From: CAZWFW01 sp964633445
GTDB lineage: Archaea; Undinarchaeota; CAZWFW01
DNA: 16,756 bases
Reading direction: 5' to 3'
Assembly (NCBI GenBank): GCA_964633445.1
Contig: CAZWFW010000024.1
Coordinates: 1 to 16,756 of the forward strand
Position 1 is the stretch's first letter; each line of letters begins with the position of its first letter. Position numbers and translations under genes: made by a program. Below, piece after piece: positions 12,393 through 16,756 of the stretch. The notes under the pieces were generated by a model. It was not told the origin of the DNA. It was given only the letters and a program-made list of their open reading frames with translations, and did no database searches.

Positions 12393-13547
12393 TCACATGC
12401 TAAATATATGCACAACTGCCGTGCCTCCAGAGCCTCCAACGTTATGGGTTAAACCTATCTCCACATCCTTAACTTGTCTTTTACCAGCTTCGTTACGCAA
12501 TTGCAAAGCAATTTCAACAACTTGCTTAACACCTGTAGCACCTACTGGGTGTCCACAAGCCTTTAAACCTCCCGATGTGTTTACTGGTAACTCGCCATTC
12601 AAACTCGTCATACCTTCTTCAACTGCCTTACCTCCTTCGCCTTTACCTACAAACCCTAAATCTTCAATAGCCATTATTTCCGCAATTGTGAAACAATCAT
12701 GCACTTCTGCTATATCTACATCCTTTGGCTTAATCTTAGCTTGCTTATATGCTTGCTTTGCTGCGATAATTGTAGCATCTAAGCGCGTTAAGCTTTTTCT
12801 ATCATGCAAAGCAATAGTATCCGTAGCATGCCCCGAACCCAAAATCCATATCGGCGTATCTGTATACTCCTTAGCAGTTTTCTCATTTGCTAATATTACT
12901 GCAGCAGCACCATCAGTTATTGGTGAACAGTCAAGTAATTTCAACGGCTCTGCAACCATTGGCGAATTTAAAACCTGATCAACTGTAATTTCAAATCGAA
13001 ATTGAGCTTTTGGATTTTTTGCGCCATTGTGATGATTCTTAACCGCAACCATAGCCAGTTGCTCCTCAGTAGTTCCATATTCATACATATGTCTTCTAGC
13101 CATCATTGCGTATAATCCAGGGAATGTCACTCCATAGAACCCCTCCCATTCCTGATCTGCCGCTGATGCTAAAGCTCCCACCGCTTGCGGTGTTAATATA
13201 TCAGTCATCTTCTCAACCCCGCCAACCAAAACTAAGTCATATTCACCGGCTTTTATTGCTAGGTATGCTTGTCTCAATGCTAAGCTGCCTGAAGCACATG
13301 CCGCTTCCACACGAACAGCAGGGATATTTTCTAGACCAGCCTGATCCGCTACAAGACTTGCAACATGTTCCTGATTTATAAATTGACCTGGTGTCATGCT
13401 ACCCCCGTATATAGCTTCGATGTCATTAGGGTCTATGCCAGCATCCTTTATGGCTTCAATACCAGCTTCAACAAATAATTGTCTGTATGATTTATCCCAA
13501 ACCTCCCCAAATTTTGTCATTCCTACACCGATTATCGCTACCCTCAC
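12393..13547 (-). CDS. Acetyl-CoA acetyltransferase (SCP-x-type acetoacetyl-CoA thiolase)
   Basis: Condenses two acetyl-CoA into acetoacetyl-CoA, the first step of the mevalonate pathway. Numbering from the chosen start: the nucleophilic Cys84 lies in EAACASGSLAL, the first active-site His (about 283) in EVHDCFTIAE, and the second active-site Cys/His in GGLKACGHPVGATG (Cys331, His333). The C-terminus carries HNVGGSGGTAVVHIF. This is the archaeal SCP-x thiolase type found with HMG-CoA synthase and DUF35. Start: GTG 13547 follows GGTGG by 5 bases; an upstream in-frame GTG at 13556 would overlap the HMGCS stop by 8 bases and add three residues. The choice is not certain. About 384 residues, normal length. 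Confidence 0.95.
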   Translation of the reverse strand: MRVAIIGVGMTKFGEVWDKSYRQLFVEAGIEAIKDAGIDPNDIEAIYGGSMTPGQFINQEHVASLVADQAGLENIPAVRVEAACASGSLALRQAYLAIKAGEYDLVLVGGVEKMTDILTPQAVGALASAADQEWEGFYGVTFPGLYAMMARRHMYEYGTTEEQLAMVAVKNHHNGAKNPKAQFRFEITVDQVLNSPMVAEPLKLLDCSPITDGAAAVILANEKTAKEYTDTPIWILGSGHATDTIALHDRKSLTRLDATIIAAKQAYKQAKIKPKDVDIAEVHDCFTIAEIMAIEDLGFVGKGEGGKAVEEGMTSLNGELPVNTSGGLKACGHPVGATGVKQVVEIALQLRNEAGKRQVKDVEIGLTHNVGGSGGTAVVHIFSM

Positions 13548-13548
13548 A

Positions 13549-14595
13549 TTAACCACCTTTAACTATCCTTCTAAGCTTCAGATAAGTAGTATAATCGATA
13601 TACACTTTCCTCTTTAAATAATAAGCAACGTTTCTCTCAATGCGTTTTTCTTCAATGGCATCCTGCACCACAATGCTAAATGCGTCACTTCCAGCACCAG
13701 AACCATAGGATACGCAGAGTATTCTGCTATTAGGCTCTGCAACATCAAGTATAGCTGCTAAACCTACTAAAGAAGATCCAGAATAAAAATTTCCAGTTTC
13801 ACTAACTAATAATCCAGCCTTCAACTTCCCAGCATCGATACCCAGCATTTTTGCAGCTCTTAAAGGAAATTTGGCATTCGGCTGATGAAAAACCACATAA
13901 TCAAAATCATTAACACTTAAACCTAATTTCTTCATTAATCCCGTAGCAGCATTCACAATATGCTTAAAGTATGCCGGGCCACCTGTAAACCTACCTCCAT
14001 GCCTGGGATAGGCTTGCCCCTCCCTTCGCCAGAAATCTGGAGTGTCTGTTGTATAGGAGAAGGTTCCTTCAAAATAAGCAACAGTATCGTCGCTTTTCCT
14101 ACCAACAATATAAGCTGCACCACCACATGCTGCTGTATACTCTAATGCATCACCAGGCGATGCTTGTGCAGTATCCGCTCCACATGCTAAACCATATTTT
14201 ATCATATTTGATTCGACAAGGGCAATACAATTTTGCAATCCTGCTGTGCCAGCTTTACATGCAAACTCATAATCAGCTGCCGTTAGTTCTGGAGTAGCTC
14301 CAATAGCCTCAGCGAGCGTAGCTGCTGTTGGCTTAACCGCATAAGGATGCGACTCGCTTCCCACATAGATCGCTCTTATATCCTTAGGATTTATCTTCGC
14401 CATTTCTAATGCGTTCTTTGAAGCTTCCACAGCTATTGTTATTGTATCCTCATCTCTTGCAGCAACAGCTTTCTCCTTAATACCCAAGCTTTTCTTTATA
14501 TTTTCTGCATCAGCTCCCCAAACTCTTGCTATTTCCTCAGCTTTTATTCTGTATTTAGGTATGTAAACACCGTAGCCAGCTATGCCAACACTCAT
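13549..14595 (-). CDS. Hydroxymethylglutaryl-CoA synthase (archaeal type)
   Basis: Makes HMG-CoA from acetoacetyl-CoA and acetyl-CoA for archaeal isoprenoid lipids. Numbering from the chosen ATG: Glu81 in VGSESHPYAVKP, the nucleophile Cys113 in EFACKAGTAG, and the active-site His237 in VVFHQPNAKFP; SETGNFYSGSSLVGL and SYGSGAGSDAF follow. About 348 residues, typical for the archaeal form, which is shorter than the eukaryotic one. I chose ATG 14595: it overlaps the regulator's stop as ATGA and has GAGGTG 6 bases upstream; the in-frame GTG at 14604 would start inside that ribosome binding site. The thiolase gene follows directly. Confidence 0.96.
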   Translation of the reverse strand: MSVGIAGYGVYIPKYRIKAEEIARVWGADAENIKKSLGIKEKAVAARDEDTITIAVEASKNALEMAKINPKDIRAIYVGSESHPYAVKPTAATLAEAIGATPELTAADYEFACKAGTAGLQNCIALVESNMIKYGLACGADTAQASPGDALEYTAACGGAAYIVGRKSDDTVAYFEGTFSYTTDTPDFWRREGQAYPRHGGRFTGGPAYFKHIVNAATGLMKKLGLSVNDFDYVVFHQPNAKFPLRAAKMLGIDAGKLKAGLLVSETGNFYSGSSLVGLAAILDVAEPNSRILCVSYGSGAGSDAFSIVVQDAIEEKRIERNVAYYLKRKVYIDYTTYLKLRRIVKGG

Positions 14596-15311
14596 TCCAG
14601 ACACCTCAGTCTATCAACCAAGTCCTCAATTTTCTCGATTCTTGAAATAACTATGGGATAATCCTCTAACCTAGCAAGATATTCAGAAAATTTGCAGAAC
14701 CTTTTAGTTCCATGAGCTACTGCTAATGCTGGCTTTAGATTTGTTAATCTCAAGGCAACCATCATGCTTTTGCCAGTATTAACATGAGTAAATATTAATG
14801 CTCTATCTATCCTTTTTCCATAAAAACTAAGCATTTCGTGAGGTTCCAAATAAGTTATCGCCTTTATACTATTTATGAGGGTATAGCCATAAATGTTAAC
14901 GTTCCCTAGAAGATGCCTATTAGCTACTGGAACGGCATTAATAATCTTGCAAAATTCATTAGCGGGGATAGGGCTTTCAAGATCCCTCATATCAATTACA
15001 AAATCCTTTCTACTTATCGAAAGTGTTGATGCCAGAGACTTCAGCACCTCCCCTCCCCTCTCCATATCAATTTCCATTAGTTTACTAACAATCTGCTTAA
15101 CAAATTTTGTGCCTGGAGATTTTCTTCGTCCAGTCTCATAATCGCTAATTACAGAGGAGCTTATATTTAGTTTCTTAGCCATCTCTCTTTGTGAAACACC
15201 AAATAGCTCTCTCCACTTCTTAATAGCCAATCCCGGGTTACTTGCCAACGCAATTTCTCCAGCAATATATTTTGCTACGTCTTCGAAAGCATGCTTATCT
15301 CCCACCCTCAT
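14592..15311 (-). CDS. Archaeal HTH (XRE-like) transcriptional regulator, first gene of the mevalonate operon
   Basis: A 239-residue DNA-binding protein resembling COG1709. The helix-turn-helix occupies about 30-85: RELFGVSQREMAKKLNISSS and then VISDYETGRRKSPG, a textbook XRE/Cro fold, followed by FVKQIVSKL. Residues 95-239 form a separate archaeal domain with IYGYTLINSIKAITYLEP, FTHVNTGKSMMVALRLTN and AVAHGTKRFCK, possibly a sensor or dimer domain; no ligand is known to me. Being first in an operon of HMGCS, thiolase and DUF35, it probably controls that operon, including itself; this is inferred from position only. A TATA-like AT stretch lies at about 15338-15350. Confidence 0.88.
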   Translation of the reverse strand: MRVGDKHAFEDVAKYIAGEIALASNPGLAIKKWRELFGVSQREMAKKLNISSSVISDYETGRRKSPGTKFVKQIVSKLMEIDMERGGEVLKSLASTLSISRKDFVIDMRDLESPIPANEFCKIINAVPVANRHLLGNVNIYGYTLINSIKAITYLEPHEMLSFYGKRIDRALIFTHVNTGKSMMVALRLTNLKPALAVAHGTKRFCKFSEYLARLEDYPIVISRIEKIEDLVDRLRCLE

Positions 15312-15337
15312 AAAAGAAAAATTTTTTCAACTATTAA

Positions 15338-15350
15338 TAAAATATTTATT
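15338..15350 (-). promoter_or_regulatory. TATA-like element of the regulator-mevalonate operon
   Basis: On the minus strand an AAATATTTTATTAA stretch lies about 33 bases before the ATG at 15311. No clear inverted-repeat operator is seen around it. Confidence 0.35.
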
Positions 15351-15367
15351 CGACAATAAACGATAAG

Positions 15368-15637
15368 CTAAATTAAATTGTAAGTAAAAATCCACACAAA
15401 AAGCCAGGAAACAATAAATGAGTATATGCCATTAGCAACCCACCATTTGAAATCCTTATTTTTGTAGTATCTCTGCAGAACGTGCCCAAAAGCTAATAAA
15501 GCTAGGAGCGACACCAGAACAGCTAGCTTATTGCTAATAAATGCGCTTAGAATACCCATAGGTATTCCCAAGAATATATGAAGCAATTTACACTTCTCAT
15601 CCTCCCCAATTTCGATCATTTCCTTCACTTTAGCCAT
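15368..15637 (-). CDS. Small membrane protein of unknown function, overlapping rnhB
   Basis: About 89 residues from ATG 15637. A charged N-terminus of about 15 residues (AKVKEMIEIGEDEKCK) is followed by three likely membrane spans: 18-34 (LLHIFLGIPMGILSAFI), 37-54 (AVLVSLLALLAFGHVL) and 65-88 (WWVANGIYSFIVSWLFVWIF). A positive loop (QRYYKNKDFK) separates spans 2 and 3. I do not recognise a family. The ATG lies 13 bases inside the end of the RNase HII gene; an internal ATG at 15619 or a TTG at 15691 are other possible starts. Co-transcription with rnhB is likely. Confidence 0.65.
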   Translation of the reverse strand: MAKVKEMIEIGEDEKCKLLHIFLGIPMGILSAFISNKLAVLVSLLALLAFGHVLQRYYKNKDFKWWVANGIYSFIVSWLFVWIFTYNLI

Positions 15638-16287
15638 TCGATCAGTTTTCTTTGAGACAACTCCTTCCTCAGGTTTGCAATAGTTTCCCAACTCCTTCTA
15701 ACTATTGGGGGAAAGTTTTTTTCTTTAAGATAACAATCCTTGAGAAAATTTATAGTTTTTGGATCACTAGGATATCCCGAACCAAAATCTCCGTAAAGTT
15801 TCCTTAACCTTTCAATTTCTCTATCCCTTGTAACCTTAGCAATAATAGATGCAGCGGAAACCACTCTATATTTCCGATCAGCTTTATGCTCAGCAATTAT
15901 CTCAGCATCGCAATTCAGATTAGATCTTATAAATTTTATAAAATTCTCCCTAGAATTTTCAGGCAAGTCTATATAAACTTTCTTTGGCTTAGCCTCCTCA
16001 ATAATTTCACACATTTTAAGAGCCTCTATTTTATTTAAAGACGTAAAATCTCTCAAAAGATCTATTTCTTCGGGTCTAATCTTCCTTACAAAACATTTAC
16101 ACTTGCTTTTAATCTTTACGTAGAGAGTTTCCCGTTCCTCTGGTGTTAACAATTTGGAATCCTTTACATCAATATCCTCCAAAAAGAATTGCTCCTCCTC
16201 ATTAACTGTAACCCCTGCGACAATAAGGGGTCCTATTACACATCCTCGTCCAGCTTCATCGATACCCAACAAAGCACCGACTTTCAT
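15625..16287 (-). CDS. rnhB: Ribonuclease HII
   Basis: Cuts the RNA strand of RNA/DNA hybrids and removes single ribonucleotides from DNA. 220 residues, the usual archaeal length. Active-site carboxylates are visible: GIDEAGRG with Asp10 and Glu11, KVYIDLPE with Asp107, and the AKVTRDREI segment with Asp154. Also typical are DSKLLTPEERE (43-53), EHKADRKYRVVSAASIIAKV (133-152), with its substrate-binding basic residues, and YGDFGSGYPSDPKT (165-178). ATG 16287 agrees with the family start. A TTTATATTGATA element on the minus strand (about 16321-16332) could be its promoter. The gene overlaps the downstream small membrane-protein gene. Confidence 0.96.
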   Translation of the reverse strand: MKVGALLGIDEAGRGCVIGPLIVAGVTVNEEEQFFLEDIDVKDSKLLTPEERETLYVKIKSKCKCFVRKIRPEEIDLLRDFTSLNKIEALKMCEIIEEAKPKKVYIDLPENSRENFIKFIRSNLNCDAEIIAEHKADRKYRVVSAASIIAKVTRDREIERLRKLYGDFGSGYPSDPKTINFLKDCYLKEKNFPPIVRRSWETIANLRKELSQRKLIEWLK

Positions 16288-16469
16288 AGATGCTTCTATG
16301 ATGCATTAATAACATGTTATATCAATATAAATCTTATGTGAAGCAAAGATGAACTATGTTTTAGCTTTTACTCGCAAACCATACTTAATAGAAGTCTCTT
16401 TAATACACCAGCTTTACACACGTTAAAAATATAAATCAAAAAAAGATTTTCCATTTATGGTGATAATTT

Positions 16470-16721
16470 ATGAGTAAGGAAGTAGAACAATATATCGCTT
16501 CAAGATTCAGATGCAGAGTATGCGGAAGCACCAAAGTCAAGATCAAGAAACTAGCAATGACCGGTGCTAGTTTCTTTGATAGATGGATGAATTGGCAGAG
16601 GCATAGATACTATTTTGCTAGTTGCGAAAATTGTGGATATACGGAAATATACGATGCGGAGGTTCTTGAAGGAAGAAAAGGGAGAATCTCGGAGATTATG
16701 GATCTGCTGTTTGGTGGGTAG
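16470..16721 (+). CDS. Small zinc-ribbon protein (COG3478/DUF2082-like)
   Basis: An 83-residue predicted nucleic-acid-binding zinc ribbon. Two cysteine pairs are seen: CRVC at 15-18 and CENC at 52-55, the latter in YYFASCENCGYTEIYDAEVL, wording characteristic of this family of small stand-alone ribbons in bacteria and archaea. Between them is an MTGASFFDRWMNWQRHRYY segment. The biochemical role is unknown. ATG 16470 is preceded by GGTGAT about 8 bases upstream, a weak ribosome binding site. The protein is complete. Confidence 0.85.
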   Translation: MSKEVEQYIASRFRCRVCGSTKVKIKKLAMTGASFFDRWMNWQRHRYYFASCENCGYTEIYDAEVLEGRKGRISEIMDLLFGG

Positions 16722-16734
16722 AGTTCTTCCATTC

Positions 16735-16750
16735 TTTTAACTTTTTTGTC
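16735..16750 (+). terminator. T-rich tract after the zinc-ribbon gene
   Basis: TTTTAACTTTTTTG begins about 14 bases after the stop codon. Oligo-T tracts on the coding strand are typical archaeal termination signals. Confidence 0.35.
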
Positions 16751-16756
16751 TTCAAT

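Noticed and set aside
12200..12978. Plus-strand open frames opposite the DUF35 and thiolase genes
   Set aside because: They are antisense shadows of well-supported genes with clear catalytic motifs.
1..16756. CRISPR array
   Set aside because: No regularly spaced direct repeats of 23-40 bases were found on reading through; only isolated short repeats occur.

Overview
This is about 16.8 kb of AT-rich archaeal chromosome. The evidence for archaea is direct: an RNA polymerase subunit H (Rpb5-like), an archaeal-type HisRS, a PIN-ATPase-KH protein of the PINA type, a Fap7/AK6-type adenylate kinase, and the archaeal mevalonate-entry trio (acetoacetyl-CoA thiolase, HMG-CoA synthase, DUF35 protein). 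Many first genes have a TATA-like box about 25-26 bases before the start codon (leaderless transcripts), while inner operon genes carry GGTG-type ribosome binding sites. The GC-rich tRNA and GC-rich structured islands in an AT-rich background suggest a thermophile. A TACK-group (Thermoproteota-like) archaeon is my best inference; the lineage cannot be fixed from this window.

Layout. 1-1380 is a gene graveyard: a broken thermonuclease-like gene, an unassigned decayed frame and a broken MerR/IS607-type helix-turn-helix, all on the minus strand. 1380-3183 (minus) is an intact two-gene operon of an ABC/OLD-type ATPase and a small TOPRIM-like protein, the best candidate for an uncharacterised defence-like system. 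A decayed AbrB-type antitoxin lies at 3284-3508. Then follow hisS (+), tRNA-Lys(TTT) (-), a solitary IS605/IS607-type right-end hairpin, a GC-rich structured RNA candidate at about 5121-5262, and rpoH (-) with an unusual N-terminal extension.

5954-8005 holds a PflA-like radical SAM gene, a frameshifted AIM24/TIGR00266 gene, a frameshifted ribbon-helix-helix antitoxin and a THEP1-type NTPase. 8006-8628 is non-coding apart from a zinc-ribbon relic resembling transposases. 8629-11787 (+) is a run of methylthioinosine/methylthioadenosine phosphorylase, PINA-type ATPase and AK6-type kinase. A second GC-rich structured RNA candidate (about 11789-11896, probably minus) sits between convergent genes. 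11990-15311 (minus) is a tight operon: regulator, HMG-CoA synthase, thiolase, DUF35 protein, which together make HMG-CoA for isoprenoid lipids. 15368-16287 (minus) is RNase HII with an overlapping small membrane protein, and 16470-16721 (+) is a small zinc-ribbon protein.

The main themes are a core housekeeping set interleaved with at least six decayed accessory genes (nuclease, recombinase, two antitoxins, AIM24 family, transposase zinc ribbon), one intact ATPase/TOPRIM pair, and two unassigned structured RNA candidates. All family assignments were made by eye from motifs; no database search was run.
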